Of a stretch of DNA of 64,000 bases, positions 24,729 to 38,521 are shown in pieces; the stretch's first letter is position 1, and the number at the start of each line of letters is the position of its first letter. Made by a program: the position numbers and the translations under genes. Below the pieces are notes generated by a model. It had not been told where the DNA came from, searched no databases, and saw only the letters and a program-made list of their open reading frames with translations. Source of the DNA: Acanthacorydalis orientalis (lineage: Eukaryota; Arthropoda; Insecta; Megaloptera; Corydalidae); contig CM068317.1 in the NCBI GenBank assembly GCA_034766995.1, positions 19,415,714-19,479,713 on the forward strand, written 5' to 3'.

Positions 24729-25440
24729 ATGCCTTGACTGCGTCGTTTCGATTTACGACGTAAGTTGCGTCGCTATGGGAATTTTGTATTTTTTTTCAGT
24801 AATTTAATTACTTTTTTTATTTTTTTGGTAATTCCCCATTCTCGGGATGAAGGACTCTATAAAGATGACTTGTTTAGTATGGATTGAAAACAAGTGATGG
24901 ATGAGACTGTTACAGCTGATGTAATACCATAAGAAATAAAATTAACCACTAGTCGCGTTTCGAAAGCAATGCAATTCATATCAGCGACAATAGACATTTT
25001 CTCAGCTGATGATTCTGATGAACAACGACATTTAAGAGTGGCAAGGATTGTGGATGATGCTATAAATTGCTGCAAACAAATTTATCGGGAAAAAAGGCCG
25101 TGACTATTCAAAAAATTTTAGATAATTTTTTAATTAACCAAGTCCAGTCAACAACAATAGACACCGTTAATCTTCCAGTTCAAAATAGAAAATATTTATC
25201 ATGTACATTCAATGTACAAATGAATTACACAATACTTTTGTTTAACTAATTTTATTTATTACATTGAACAAGAAAATATTTTTTAAAATTTTAATCATTA
25301 TGTACTTCAATTTGGCTAAATTTTCAGTTTTCATGATATATATTATTTATTTAAATGAAACGAATTTAAAGAAATCCTATAGAAATACTATGTAATAGAT
25401 TATTGATTTGCGTCGACGTTCTCTGGTACCAACTAACAAC
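24729..25440 (+). mobile_element. probable pogo/Tigger-like 3' remnant
   Basis: Plus-strand readings resemble the acidic C-terminal region of Tigger-type transposases: MDETVTADVIP, a stop, then RVSKAMQFISATIDIFSADD and EQRHLRVARIVDDAINCC. In the next frame (25067-25249) comes AVTIQKILDNFLINQVQSTT, followed by PVQNRKYLSCTFNVQMNYT. gcgtcg-rich sequence near 24740-24775 and ttgcgtcgacg near 25408 may be element ends. One stop and one frameshift are visible. The assignment is weak because only the variable tail is present. Confidence 0.42.
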
Positions 25441-25461
25441 CCAAAACGAGGTTTTAGTTTC

Positions 25462-25464
<3 letters not shown>

Positions 25465-25502
<38 letters not shown>
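25465..25502. repeat. (TA)n microsatellite
   Basis: Short pure TA tract. Confidence 0.95.
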
Positions 25503-25504
<2 letters not shown>

Positions 25505-25899
25505 GTATATCTGTGAATAAACATAATTAATTTTTATGGAGAATCTAAAACGAACATTTATTTGTACATTTATGCTATATTCATATACTTAAGGTTATTG
25601 CATTTATAGATGGCATAAACAAATAATTTATTATATACCATATAAATATACAGTCAAACAAAAATTAAGTAACTGAGTAAACTATTTAAAACTCAGGTAT
25701 GAATTAGATAAAAATAATGGATGCAGTTTATTTTAAAAAAAATGAAATTGTCTTACCACCATTTACATGTATATATATATATATATATATATCTACATAT
25801 ATATATGTATATATATGTATATATATGTATATATATATATATATATGTAGATATATATATTTATATGTATTTATGTATATATATATATATATGTATATA

Positions 25900-25986
<87 letters not shown>

Positions 25987-26766
25987 TTCAGTAACTTTTA
26001 TTTGATCATTAAAGTATAAATAGAAAAATAGATCAACAAACCCTCCATGGAAGAATAGAAACTAACAATTTTTTTATTTTAAAAGTAATAAATGTGAGAA
26101 AAAATTATATATTTATTCTACAGAAGCGTATCAATCTATGTAGTATTAAACATTATACGAATGATATAGAATAATACATAAAACAAGTAACGCATCTAAT
26201 AAGGTTTTAAGTGAACAAAACAAGTTTAACTGTAAAAAAGTGAAACAAAACACTAAAATTATTCCACAAAGTTAACTATAAAAATTAAAAAGTGAGCGGG
26301 GAAGAAATTCAGTACTAGAACAATAAAAAAACATTTTAGAGAAAGTAGATTTTCGTGGAAAATAAAACGGAAGAAGACTTTTGTCAATTTTGAAAATAAA
26401 AAATTTCATATAAATTTCATTTGTGGAAACTAAAATGATGACAGACTCGTGAAAGACACTTTTGTTCATCAATTAGAGTAAGTTTAATATTTTTTATTCG
26501 GATAATAATGCAAATATATTGGAAAAAAATACTAAGATACTAGAAAAAAATTGAATCTAATATCAAGCAGACAATATAATGATCTGAAGCTGTTTGTTTT
26601 TTTGAGGTGTGGAAATTTAGTTTTTATCTATCAAACAATGAACTGAAAATTTGTATTTGAACATTCAGGGATTTTTTTAAGATTAACGTCTAAAAATAAG
26701 AATAGAAAACTATTATCATTTTTATCAACACAATAATCCAAAACAAATGTCATATATTGTTAAATT
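25503..26766. other. AT-rich stretch; possible Tc1-like 5' end and large microsatellite
   Basis: At 25650, tacagtcaaacaaaaattaa resembles a Tc1-like terminal repeat, and MGRIETNNF-like wording at 26048 could be a very degraded N-terminus. Both are weak. The microsatellite at 25770-25984 splits the region. Confidence 0.35.
25770..25984. repeat. (TA)n/(TATG)n compound microsatellite
   Basis: About 215 bp of TA with regularly spaced ATGTATAT units, open in several frames by composition only. Confidence 0.96.
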
Positions 26767-26985
26767 ATGTTTACTTTTATTTATCCATATTTAATAACTA
26801 CTCCACACCACACATTTTATTCACCAATCCTTCATATTACAGAAAATTCTCAATCAAAGTTAAGACACGAATTAAAAAAATATAAAAAAAGATCAATAGT
26901 GTGGGAGGATTTAACACCTAAATTATTTGAATCTATGATAAAAAGGCTAAAAGAAAAAATGAAATAAAAAGAATATCCCAAAAAA
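26767..26985 (+). pseudogene. Tc1-like transposase C-terminal fragment
   Basis: The frame reads SPILHITENSQSKLRHELKK, then SIVWEDLTPKLFESMIKRLK and, after a stop, KEYPKKY. It parallels the SPDLNPIENLWxxLK, WxxLTPExCxxLIxSMPxRL and GYPTKY blocks that follow the last catalytic Glu/Asp in Tc1-like transposases. The Asp of SPDLNPIEN is replaced. Terminal repeats on the right were not found. Confidence 0.6.
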
Positions 26986-26989
26986 TATT

Positions 26990-27229
26990 AAATGAACGAA
27001 AAGAATGAAAGATGAATACACTTTTTTTTCACACTTAAAATTTCAAATTACGGCCTGAACTTCTAATAAAAACCGTTTTTTTTCATTAACATAAAAAAAA
27101 TATAAACATTGTTTATTATAATTTATTAGATATTAATTATGTTTTTAAATAAAATTTTTAGTAGTATAATAATTTAATTAATTAATTTTATATACATACT
27201 ACGAAAATTATAATAACAGGTATATGCAT

Positions 27230-27305
<76 letters not shown>

Positions 27306-28356
27306 TATATTCACGGACACCTGTAATTGAAAAAAAAACACTCAAAAATGCATTTGTGTCTGACTGATTAGTGTAATCGTGTTTTATTTATAGAAATAGA
27401 TTATTTATTGATTTATGCGTACAAAACTTGCAATTATTTTGCAGGTTATTATAGTTTTATGTCTAAGTACACACTTTACATTTAATACATATGATCGTGA
27501 CCGTTATAACTGTCATCAAATAATGTGTATATGAGCTTATTTATTTTTTAAAACTATAGTATGTCAATTAAAAATACAAACTGTAAAACAATAAAAATAC
27601 AAAATTTTGTGGTTATCTCCTTTGTACTGCTTATAATGGAGGATAATCTAAACAAGTCATGAAACTAAGTACATTTTAGTTTTCTTTTGATTTCTAGTAC
27701 ACATCTTACAACAATTGTTTTTATAACTGATAAAAATATTCTTTTTTTCTAAAAAATGCTTTTTTTTTGTTTTGAACTGTTGTTTAAAAATTTTCTGTGT
27801 AAATTCTCATAACAGTATGTCTTATTTACCAATCAGCATCCATCTTTAAGGTTTAGCGATAAACTGTATATATTAAGATAATTTCAAGAATCTCATTTTT
27901 AATTTTTTTTTTCATAAGGAAAAATATCTTTTAAAGTTTGACGCCAAATAAATGGAACATCATTTTCTTATATCACTGGATAATTTCCAACAGAAATGCA
28001 ATAAAACATCTCTATTGTTTTTCCATTTGTAAATATATTTTGCCATCCCACCTCTTTTCTTGTATTAATTGTCTTATTAAAACACACTTCTGCAAAGAAA
28101 ATATTATCGTAGATGAATATTACTACAGAGGAGCATTTATGTACTGAAACATATTAAAATAGTGCTGTGCGGAAGTAGCTGTTTCATACTAAACCATTCG
28201 TCAATAATACTATATTGTAGTAGATTTTTATAATTTAATAATTGCAACCATTTTGTCCATAAACGGATTAATAATATTAAATAGAAAACCTAATTTATAT
28301 ATATATATATACATTATATATATATATATATATATATTGTATATATATATCTCGTA
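26990..28356. other. AT-rich non-coding stretch
   Basis: Holds a (CA)n-(TA)n tract at 27229-27305 and an interrupted (TA)n at 28294-28350. No recognised gene; the plus frame at 27938-28147 has no known domain. Confidence 0.55.
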
Positions 28357-29060
28357 TAGTGGACCTCCATATAATGCATTCTCCTATAACGCGACGAAAA
28401 AAATGTGACCAGTACTCATAAAACGCGATAAATACCTCCATATAACGCCTTAAATAAATTTAACATTTTGATACAAATTTTGATTTTTTTGCTTAGAAAC
28501 GCCGTACGTACTTACTTCTTGTCCACATATGCATATGGAAGTTATAGTTATAAAAGATGTAAAGGTTTATCTTAAAAAAATAAAATGAAAATTTAGAGAG
28601 ATAACGGAAAAATATTTTTATTTCATTCAAAATCAAAGCAAAAATTAAATACTGAAGTAACATTTATTCTCTGTCGCTATCCGCAATTAAGTTCCAACGA
28701 CATCGTCTTGTTGACATTAGCTCTACAGATTAATCGCTTGAAGTATCAATAGTTTCTTCTCTGTCTCACATTTATTTAAAAATAAAGTTTTTCCACATTA
28801 TTTTCGGATCGAAAATATGGAGATAAACAATCAAGCAATTGCCTTTTAAATACTACAGAGCGGTCTGTTTAACGGGTCAATATTCGTCAAATATGTTTCT
28901 AACATTTTGGATGTTTCTAATCCTTCATTTAACCCCTCTAAAGTCAAATGTTGCTCTGGCTCATTACAAATCTGGAATAAGTTTCCTTCATCGTTACTAG
29001 AATCACAGCAATTTGCTAAATCTACTAACTCTATTTGAGTTAGTAGAATTGAATTCGCAT
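28357..29060 (-). mobile_element. probable pogo/Tigger-like 3' remnant
   Basis: The left boundary, gtggacctccatataatgca, followed by cctataacgcg, resembles the right terminus of Tigger-type elements, which commonly read ...TTATATGGAG.TC.ACT. The minus strand from about 29035 gives SILLTQIELVDLANCCDSSN, then LTLEGLNEGLETSKMLETYL. This is an acidic leucine-rich tail like those of Tigger/jerky transposases, with stops downstream. The catalytic domain is absent. The right boundary is uncertain. Confidence 0.45.
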
Positions 29061-29159
29061 AAGCAAATTAGTGCAAAACCGTTACGCCACACTCACAGTT
29101 CATACATAACACATGTGGTTCATGTACGCGGGACGTATCCCCAGCGTTGTACGGAGGTT

Positions 29160-29163
<4 letters not shown>

Positions 29164-29228
<65 letters not shown>

Positions 29229-29238
29229 TATATACACA
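29164..29238. repeat. (TA)n microsatellite
   Basis: About 60 bp pure TA then TACA/TATG units. Confidence 0.97.
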
Positions 29239-29646
29239 GATGCAAAGAGAAAACTAATATCTTTTATTTTCAGATCATAATACATCTCGGTCAGTTCATA
29301 AGGGTAAGTGTTTTTTAAAATATGTTTTTTGCAATAATTATCTTTTTAAAACATCTAAATATTTTATTTACTTTTTAATGTCTTTGTTAATTTAATATGA
29401 ATATATCTACTTATAATTCTAGGCTATGTATACATACATATATATATATATAGTATATGTATTTCATTTATCTTTCTATACGTTGCAGATTATCACGTAT
29501 TTCATTATAAATTTACAAATAATCTGTACTTTTCACTTCTTCTTTGTCTATACAATCACCTTTTTAAAAAACAGTATAAACAATTCACTGTTTGTTGAAA
29601 CGATAATAATAGGGGAATTTTTTAGAATTTTATCTTGCATATAAAA

Positions 29647-29648
<2 letters not shown>

Positions 29649-29715
<67 letters not shown>
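29649..29715. repeat. (TA)n microsatellite
   Basis: Pure TA run. Confidence 0.97.
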
Positions 29716-29716
<1 letters not shown>

Positions 29717-30933
29717 GTGTGAAAAATGAATAAATTTTCTTTTATATTTGTACACAAATATCCAATTTATTTTTGAAGTAAAATAGTTTAAACAGGTTTG
29801 AATAGAGGAAAAAAACAGGCAGTTTTCAATTTCATTTTTATTATGATTTTGAAAAAGACTGTTATGGTTAAGTTAATAACTTAAATAATAGTTATAAGTT
29901 ATAGTTAAATAGTTTCAAAATGAATTGATGCTCCGCGTTTAGATCCTTCCGAATCGGGAATGGATATGAATGCTGAATAAAATTGAGGTAAGGACCTCGT
30001 TTTATTTTCAATTCAAAACCGGTGTGGTAACTTCAATTCGGTATCTAATTCTCGTGTATAAATTCTTATTTCGATTTGAACTGGTAGTCTGTATAAGCTA
30101 ATCTCTAAAGTTATTTAAGTTTATTTAATTTATTAATCTCTAAAGTTAATATCTGAGTAACTTAAGGCTAAATTTACAGACTTTGATCTACAATAGTGCT
30201 ACTATTTAAATCCGTTTTCTGTTTATAAAATACTTATTAAAATTGCAATGGTCTCTTATATAGCTACTTATTTCATACTCCATAATTTTATTAAAATTCA
30301 TGTCTAGTGAAACTCACTAAATGGTAATTATTGATGTTATTTTTCAGCACCCTCGCACTCACTTTCCTTTAAAATATCGGAAAAATTATTAATTTTTGCA
30401 GTCTTCCGGAACTGTTCTTTCAAAAAGAGAGATTATTTAGTCAGACATAGCCATCATCTCGTGCAGAATTTCTAATAAACTGATATTTTGCATGGACGGT
30501 ACCCAATTGTTTTAAAAATAAAATAAACTAACGTTGTACAAATATTAGTTTATTTTACTGTTGATTCTTAAAAAATTCCATGTTGTACGTATGAAACCCC
30601 AAATAATGCGCCAATATAATTTTCGTTATTAGTTTTAATCTAAAAACTATTAATATCTTTTTGTATAAATAAGAGTTACAATAAGAGAAACTTATTCATA
30701 GAAATTTTGCAGTATGTACATTGGTAGATTTCTGAATAATTAATGAAACCAGCCTCTGCGTTATACGTTCTGTAATTGATTCTTACGTTTACATAAAACA
30801 CAAGAATTTTAGAGAAATTATAAATTTACTTGTTCAAACAAATTAAATAATGAAAATTACTTTTTCAAAGAACAGAACACATGAAAGTAATAAGTGACTC
30901 ATGCAGGCAACTTTAACATAACACACACACGCC

Positions 30934-30934
<1 letters not shown>

Positions 30935-30995
<61 letters not shown>
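30935..30995. repeat. (TA)n microsatellite
   Basis: Pure TA run preceded by a short CA block. Confidence 0.97.
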
Positions 30996-30997
<2 letters not shown>

Positions 30998-32194
30998 TAG
31001 ATACACACGTAATGAAGTTTAGATTGTTTTCTATTCATTTTAGGTTAATGAAAACAAATATTTAATACAGACACATAAGTGTGTTAATAAACTAGGTTCA
31101 TATACTAAAAGTTTGGTATTTATATCCCGAATAATTAGAAACAGTATGTTATTTGAAGTTATGAGCAACTCCTGGCATATGTTATATATTTTTGCATACT
31201 TTTTATCGCTTGATTAAAAAATCTGCAATGAAATTCGTAGTAATAATCTGATTCGGCGACGCAAAAACATATTGTTTAATTAGAAATATTTAATCATATT
31301 GATGGTTTAAGTAGATAACTTCCATGTGAAAATCGCATTTTTGTTTTCCATTTATGACAAAGTAAGAATACATTTCTTTAATCATACTTTTATTTTACTT
31401 ATTTATTGTTCAGCTAAGATAATATAGATAATAAAACAGAAGAAGCGAATTATTTTTGTGTCATTAAACCCCCTACAAACTGCTGTTCTTGATTTTGGTG
31501 TGTCATACTCAAGAAAATAGTTTATTCATCGGTTGTGAACTATTATTAATCTAGATGATTCATATGTCAAGAATGTGACCTATGTCCCCCACTTTTGCTG
31601 CTGAAAAAAAGCATCGGCATCGATAGTGAAGGAATAAATGCAATTGAATTAGGAAATTAAAAGAAACAGAAACTATTAATTGAAGTACATATTACCCATA
31701 AAAAGGAATTTGTAACATTTTGATCGTAGAAATCAACAGTATCACGCCACTGTATATTGATGGCAGACACATAAAGGCAATGCATAAATATCTAAACGCG
31801 TTAATGAACTTTATAACAAGAACCTTAAACTGTCTCCTTCGTATTCATTTTTTAATAAAAAGAAGTTAAACGAAAGCATTAAGTTTGGCTTTATATAAAA
31901 CAGTGTATTAGTAAAGTTATTTTATTCTCTTTTCAATTAAGAACATTTTTTTCAATTCTAAGAGATAACAATGAAATATATTATTCTTGTTTGCGTTTTT
32001 TCTTTTTCTCGTTCCGAAATTCAGAATAGTATACAAAGCTCGATTTCATCAACAGACTCAAATGGAGAATACGTTTAGTATGAATTTAAGAACAGAATTC
32101 ATAAGTAAATAGAAATTTTTAATACCTGTCTTGCTTGAATTATGTTGAAGAAGATCGTATCTACTTAGACTTGTCCGTAATTTAAATTAATATT

Positions 32195-32345
32195 TATTAT
32201 AACCTGTTCGCTGCGCTTGCTCATTCCCGGAACGCTTTGCTCCCCGCTGGCTGACGCTCGCTCTCCCCTAATTAATAACACAAATGAACAAATTATATGC
32301 ACAAATAATCAGCGTGAAATGTAAGTCCTTTTTACATACTTTTGA
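32195..32345 (-). repeat. dispersed repeat family with GC-rich end, copy 3 (3' part)
   Basis: On the minus strand the A/T block attatttgtgcatataattt is followed by a GC-rich end beginning ggggagagcgagcgtcagcc. The order is the same as at 4770-4860 and 7650-7720. Only the terminal ~150 bp is present. Confidence 0.6.
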
Positions 32346-32479
32346 ATTGCTCTAGATGTAATTCTACGTACAGTAAATCAATTTTAAAACTGGAATTTCC
32401 AAGTTATTAATGAGATTTCAAAAATAAATAGATATGTAAATAAATATAAACGTAAATTCAATAACTGAAATTTCATAAT

Positions 32480-32723
32480 AAATGGCCCAGATGTGCATAT
32501 CTGCATGAACATATACGTTGAATGTGTGGTTGGCGTGCATCTTCCACAATATGCAAATGTTCGTTCTCTTTGATTCGTGACAAAAGACCGACGCCAAATG
32601 GGAACTGCGAATACCGAGCATTCGCTTAAGCATTCATATTCACAGATCCATCCACACATTCGGCGTTCGACTAAAGTTGGCTCGGTATTCGGCGAATAGC
32701 CGCATGTGCGGAGCCGCCTTTAC
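32480..32723. mobile_element. candidate MITE, about 245 bp
   Basis: The left side reads aatggcccagatgtgcatat. The right side, reverse complemented, reads aaggcggctccgcacatgcg, then gctattcgccgaatac. The ends are similar but diverged. The interior has shared cgaat/attcg motifs on opposite strands and is richer in G+C than its flanks. No target duplication confirmed. Confidence 0.4.
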
Positions 32724-32972
32724 AATCATAAATTTTTATTATTTTTGATTAAGTAGACGTAGTTAAAATTCTTATCTTCCGAAACGTAGAGTAAAAGAAC
32801 TTGAAATATCTTGAAAAATTAATAACAGAGCACATAGATATAACAATATTGTAATTTTGCTTAAAAATGTGGGATGGTAATAAATGTAGATTTTTAAAAA
32901 TTTTTTTATTTTGAATCAGTTTAGTGAGTAGTCGCATTTTTACGTCTTGGGAATTTCTAAGTAACGATATGT

Positions 32973-33450
<478 letters not shown>

Positions 33451-33578
33451 ATTATATAAATTCAATTTAAAAATTTTGTTGTTAAAAAATTTGCAAAAAA
33501 CATTATTACTGTACATGCATAAAAAAGCTTAATTAAATCTGCAAACAAAAAATTCATATCATGTTTACTATTTTAGTA

Positions 33579-33590
33579 TAGTATAGTATA

Positions 33591-33638
<48 letters not shown>
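33579..33638. repeat. (TA)n microsatellite with (TATAG)n left edge
   Basis: Short tandem agtat units (tagtatagtatagtatagtg) lead into pure TA. Confidence 0.95.
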
Positions 33639-33641
<3 letters not shown>

Positions 33642-34592
33642 TCATCAACTATTTTAAAGAATGTTTAATACTGTCAATTGCATAAGATGTTCAATATTAG
33701 GTCATGGGCTAGGAAATAATGTGCGTAGTGCTATATACTATACTGAATATTACGAAATTTCTTTTGTAATCAAAAGAAGGAAGTTGTTTATACATATTTG
33801 ATTAAGAACAATATATCAATGGTGGACTTCTAACGCCTCCTATTTACATGACATAGTTTTTTTCATTTTCTGTTTCTATCGTATTCTAATAGATCTATCA
33901 TTAATGAAATACATCATATAACTTTTGAAATTGTGGATAAATTCACTTTCGGAAATGAAACCACTTTTTGTCTAAAACTGATAGTAATTATTATTGGTAA
34001 TTGTTTATACGTATTCCGATAGCGATTTTATCATTCTGAATGTGTTAAAGTGTAGAAAAATACAATATAGGTACAAAAAAGGAACATGAAATTTTATCTG
34101 TGCCTTATCACTCTGAGAACTGTAATATCATATCATCGAAATATTTATAAGCAACAATTAAAATCGATCAATAATTAATTACTGAAAATTTTTGGTTAGT
34201 TTTTTTGTAGTTTGTAGAGTAACTGAAAAAGTAAATACATAAATTTAGTTACAAGTTAATCATAAATTAAAATAACTAATAATACTAAATTTCTCCTATT
34301 TTATTGAAAAAAAAAAAAACAATTTGTACTCTATTGAAAAAACATCATCTAGCTAAGAGATTATCATTCCACTATTAATGTGTTCGAAAATGAATCGGTT
34401 TGACAATTTAAAGTACTAACAAATTAGTATAAACATTAGGATAGATTAAAAAGTGTTTAATTTAAATATCTGAAGATCCTAATATGAAAAGTGTTTCTTT
34501 TATATGATAATTACAGATATTCCCTTATTATATCATATAATTATTATCCTACTTTATGACATAATTCTTTTTGGTTATTCTTAGTTATTAAT

Positions 34593-34652
<60 letters not shown>
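34593..34652. repeat. (TA)n microsatellite
   Basis: Pure TA run ending just before the mariner terminus at 34658. Confidence 0.97.
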
Positions 34653-34655
<3 letters not shown>

Positions 34656-34657
34656 CA

Positions 34658-35134
34658 TTAGGTTATTAAAGATGAAATGTCCGATTTCTTTAAGTACTAA
34701 GTTTGACATCTGCCATCTCTCACATTTCACTTTGATTGGCATTTCCTTTTTTTACTGTGAAGGTACACATCCTTATTTTTTCAAACGCAAATTTAAGCGT
34801 GTATTTAATATTCAATTAATTTTTAAGGAAATTTTTGGGAAACCATGAACAAGTAAAAAATTCGTGTTATTTTTGAATATGAATTCTCCATCGTGGAACG
34901 GATGCTGCGTAGACAGCTCGAAATATAAACTAAGTGTTTGGGAAGGATGTGGCTAATGAACGCAAAATACATCGATGGTTTGATAAATTCTGTACTGGTG
35001 ATTTTAACCTTGAAAATGAGCCACGTGGGCCACCTGAGACCAAGGTAGATAATGATGAACTGAAAGCTTCAGTGGAAGCGAATCCATCTCAAACTATGCG
35101 TGAATTAGCAGCAAAGTTTGATGTTACTATTTCG
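34658..35134 (+). mobile_element. mariner 5' end, cecropia/mauritiana-like, cut at (TA)n
   Basis: The putative terminus ttaggttattaaagatgaaa at 34658 is followed by a leader and the N-terminal part of a transposase starting at the ATG at 34845 (MNK, stop, KIRVIFEYEF). From 34934 the frame reads FGKDVANERKIHRWFDKFCT, GDFNLENEPRGPPETK, DNDELKASVEANPSQTMREL and AAKFDVT. These are the two helix-turn-helix motifs of mariner. The sequence then passes abruptly into (TA)n at about 35128. The catalytic domain and right end are gone. Confidence 0.78.
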
Positions 35135-35140
35135 TGTATA

Positions 35141-35191
<51 letters not shown>
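35126..35191. repeat. (TA)n microsatellite
   Basis: Replaces the expected continuation of the mariner coding sequence. Confidence 0.97.
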
Positions 35192-35195
<4 letters not shown>

Positions 35196-35646
35196 CCTTT
35201 TCATTTTTGTATCTCATTAATAATTGGTTCAATTCTTTTTTTACAAAAAATTAAATTAATTTTACAAATAATAAATTTTATCATTTTATCATTTCTCTAC
35301 TGTGATTTAAAATACATTTGAAGATGTTTTATTTTATAATAATGTTCCCGTCTGTCATCTCATACCAAATGTAAAATACAATACAAAATTAAACTATATT
35401 AATAATTTATAGAGCAGTGTCAATTTAAAATTAAAAGTACAGTTATTCACCTTAACACTTCTCAGTATTATTTAATTCTTACTGTCTTATTTCAAACGGT
35501 TTTAGAAGAAATAATAGAAATGTCCCTAAATATTTATTGTATCGTCAAAAATGAATTTTAGTATAATTTGTTTCAAATAAAGTATGTGATAATTACACGG
35601 TTTTGATCAACATGCAAGGATATTTGATAAACAAGGATATTTTATG

Positions 35647-35698
<52 letters not shown>

Positions 35699-35740
35699 TT
35701 TGCTTTTAATAGTTCGATGTGGAAGTCTAAATTGAATCTT

Positions 35741-35771
<31 letters not shown>

Positions 35772-35910
35772 TATATATATATGACACTTAATGATATGTA
35801 TATAAAAATCCACTGCTATTTGAAAACATCGAATAAAATAATAAAAAATTTAAATCCGCGTTATTTATTTTTCAATTTATTCAGTTAGATAATATAAAGC
35901 TAACATTCAT

Positions 35911-35913
<3 letters not shown>

Positions 35914-35982
<69 letters not shown>
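35914..35982. repeat. (TA)n microsatellite
   Basis: Pure TA run. Confidence 0.97.
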
Positions 35983-35988
<6 letters not shown>

Positions 35989-36659
35989 AAATGTAAGAAA
36001 TCGATTCTAAAAACCTCTTGTGAAATATAAGTGAGTCTACTTCCACTGAATAAAAAGTAAAAGTATAGAATTCGACGTATTGATTAGTATTCTCTTTTCT
36101 ATAAATAAAAGTATCTTTATAGACAGTCGCAAAAAAAATAACTTATATTAATCAATAAGTCTGTGTTTATAAAATATTTTACGTGTTATTATTCGACGAT
36201 TTCTTCCAATCTTTAATATAATTTTATGTTAAGAAAATCGGAAAATAATTTCTTTTTAATAATACAATAATACGCTGATATTACAAAAAATTATATTATA
36301 TATAGATTGCGTTTTGACCATCGCCTTAAAAACAGAAAACATACAAAAATATTCGTTTTTGTTTGAATAAAATATGATTTCATTATTTCAATATTATTAG
36401 GATAGTGTGTTACGGTGGTCGTTAGAATAGTAAACCAGTTCGTGTATTTTTTTTGTGTAGAATCGATAAACTAATATAGAACAGTTTTTGTTTACATTTT
36501 AATGCTAGAAGTCGTGACGAAATATTTTACTAGGTTAACTTGAGGGGTGATAAAAAATTAGACGCACATAATAGGTAAATAATCGAAGATTCATGAAATA
36601 GTATTTTGTATACAATATTAACATAATTAAAGTGGTATTTTTAGGAAACTTTTACCATG

Positions 36660-36661
<2 letters not shown>

Positions 36662-36722
<61 letters not shown>
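36662..36722. repeat. (TA)n microsatellite
   Basis: Pure TA run. Confidence 0.97.
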
Positions 36723-36723
<1 letters not shown>

Positions 36724-36808
36724 GTGTGTATCTATGTTTCATAAATCATTTTCTTTCCCTTGAATTCCTAAGTTAGATTCGTTCTTGACATAAGTAGAGA
36801 TATTGTCA

Positions 36809-37326
36809 TTAGGTTGTTAGAAAAATAATTGTGGTTTATAACCTTTAAATTTTTATACATTTTTTTAATTTAAGCGGTTTTAAGTGGTTCAGAACTATTT
36901 GATGACTAACGCCTAACTTTTTTGCAAGCTCTCGAATTGTTGTGAGTGGTTCTAATTCAACTAACGCCTCCAGTTGGTTGTTATGAACTAAAGACGCCCG
37001 CGACCTTCTTGATTTTCGAAATTCTCGTCCCCAGCATGAAATTTTTGGAGCCACCATTGTACCATACGTTACTTAACAGTACCCATACCAAAATCATCGT
37101 TAGTTTACTCTTATTTTCTCCTTTTCTTGCTTTAATTCAATAACCCAATTTGAAGCAAAATTAATAATAAAATCATAGTCGATGCTACCAAAATACAGAT
37201 CGAAAATGCACTTTAAAATGATATTAACATGAACACAATTAAATTAGTCTTTTATCGAAAAAAATTAAGGCTAATATTAAAAAAAAAACAAAAACAAAAA
37301 CCGCAATTATTTTCCTATTAATCTAA
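36809..37326 (-). mobile_element. internally deleted mariner retaining only the DNA-binding region, copy 1
   Basis: Its ends, ttaggttgttagaaaaataa at 36809 and the reverse complement of ttagattaataggaaaataa at 37326, bracket 518 bp. On the minus strand it encodes FRKSRRSRASLVHNNQLEAL, then TTIRELAKKLGVSHQIVLNH and LKPLKLKK. This is the second helix-turn-helix, with a diverged first part upstream. Immediately after this block the sequence passes to the right terminal repeat; the whole catalytic domain is missing. Clear TA duplications are not visible. Same structure as 40872-41405. Confidence 0.75.
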
Positions 37327-38019
37327 TTTTATAAAATATAAAATTTCTCCCATATAAAATTTAGACCAAATATTAAACTGGAACATTTATCTTTAAAAGA
37401 GAAATAAAAGAATTATATCCGTAATAATACATTATATTAAAGTAATAATATATTTTAATTTTCAATTATTCCAATAATGTCATAATAATTCCAAACAAAT
37501 AACATGCTTGCAATTAAGTATAATAATTTTTTATCCAAAATGCGTCATCGAAAATAACTTTCCAGTAATAACCTGATACAATTATGCTAAAAATTATTAA
37601 AAATATTGTTAAACATATTATTTTATGTAATGAAGAAAAATAAACTATTTAATACTGTTACATAGTTCAAAAATTTCGATAATAAAATTAACATGTAAAC
37701 AAGATAAGCGCCACAACAACAACACAAACACCGAAATTTCTATCAAAATCTATTACGATAAGATTGTTTCTATTCGAATGGAATTCGTCGAAATGCTATT
37801 AATCGATTAAAACACACACACATACAATACATGTGGCGACTTTATTGAAAATTCTATGAATTTACTAATTCTATAATTCAAACATTACTAATATTTATTT
37901 ATCTAGATAAATGTCAATTTGTCATTCCAGTTCTTCAGAAATTTAACAAAAATATTATATATTAATGTTTTACATACATACGAATATTAATTATCAGAAA
38001 ATAAATATTGAAAATAATT
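37327..38019. other. AT-rich non-coding stretch
   Basis: Nothing recognised. Confidence 0.5.
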
Positions 38020-38155
38020 TTTACGCGAACGCCAATTCATGAGTTTAAAGCCATTTAATATGATATGTAAAATAATTAATAATTTATTTGCATGCTTTCC
38101 AGATAAATTTTTATTTATTATTTCATCAATTTTCATATGGTTGCTCTTTCATTAT

Positions 38156-38215
<60 letters not shown>

Positions 38216-38472
38216 CAAAATGTTTGTCAACTATAACATTTTTAATTATAAAAACAAAAACTACATGCATGAATTTTCTCTTACATATTTAGAAATATTT
38301 GAAGATGTTTTATGAAGATTTTTACACAAACGCCAATCCCTAAGTTTAAAACCATATGATATGTAAAATAATTAGTAATTTATTTACATGCTCTCCTGGT
38401 AAATTTTTATTTATAATTTAATCCATTTCCATCTTTCATTATGCACATACACACACACGCACGCACGCACAT

Positions 38473-38521
<49 letters not shown>

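Larger units (their letters stand above)
29061..32194. other. AT-rich non-coding stretch with microsatellites
   Basis: (TA)n at 29164-29238, 29649-29715 and 30935-30995. No gene or element end recognised in the remainder. Confidence 0.55.
35192..36808. other. AT-rich non-coding stretch with microsatellites
   Basis: (TA)n at 35651-35691, (TC)n-(TA)n at 35741-35782, pure (TA)n at 35914-35982 and 36662-36722. No gene recognised. Confidence 0.55.
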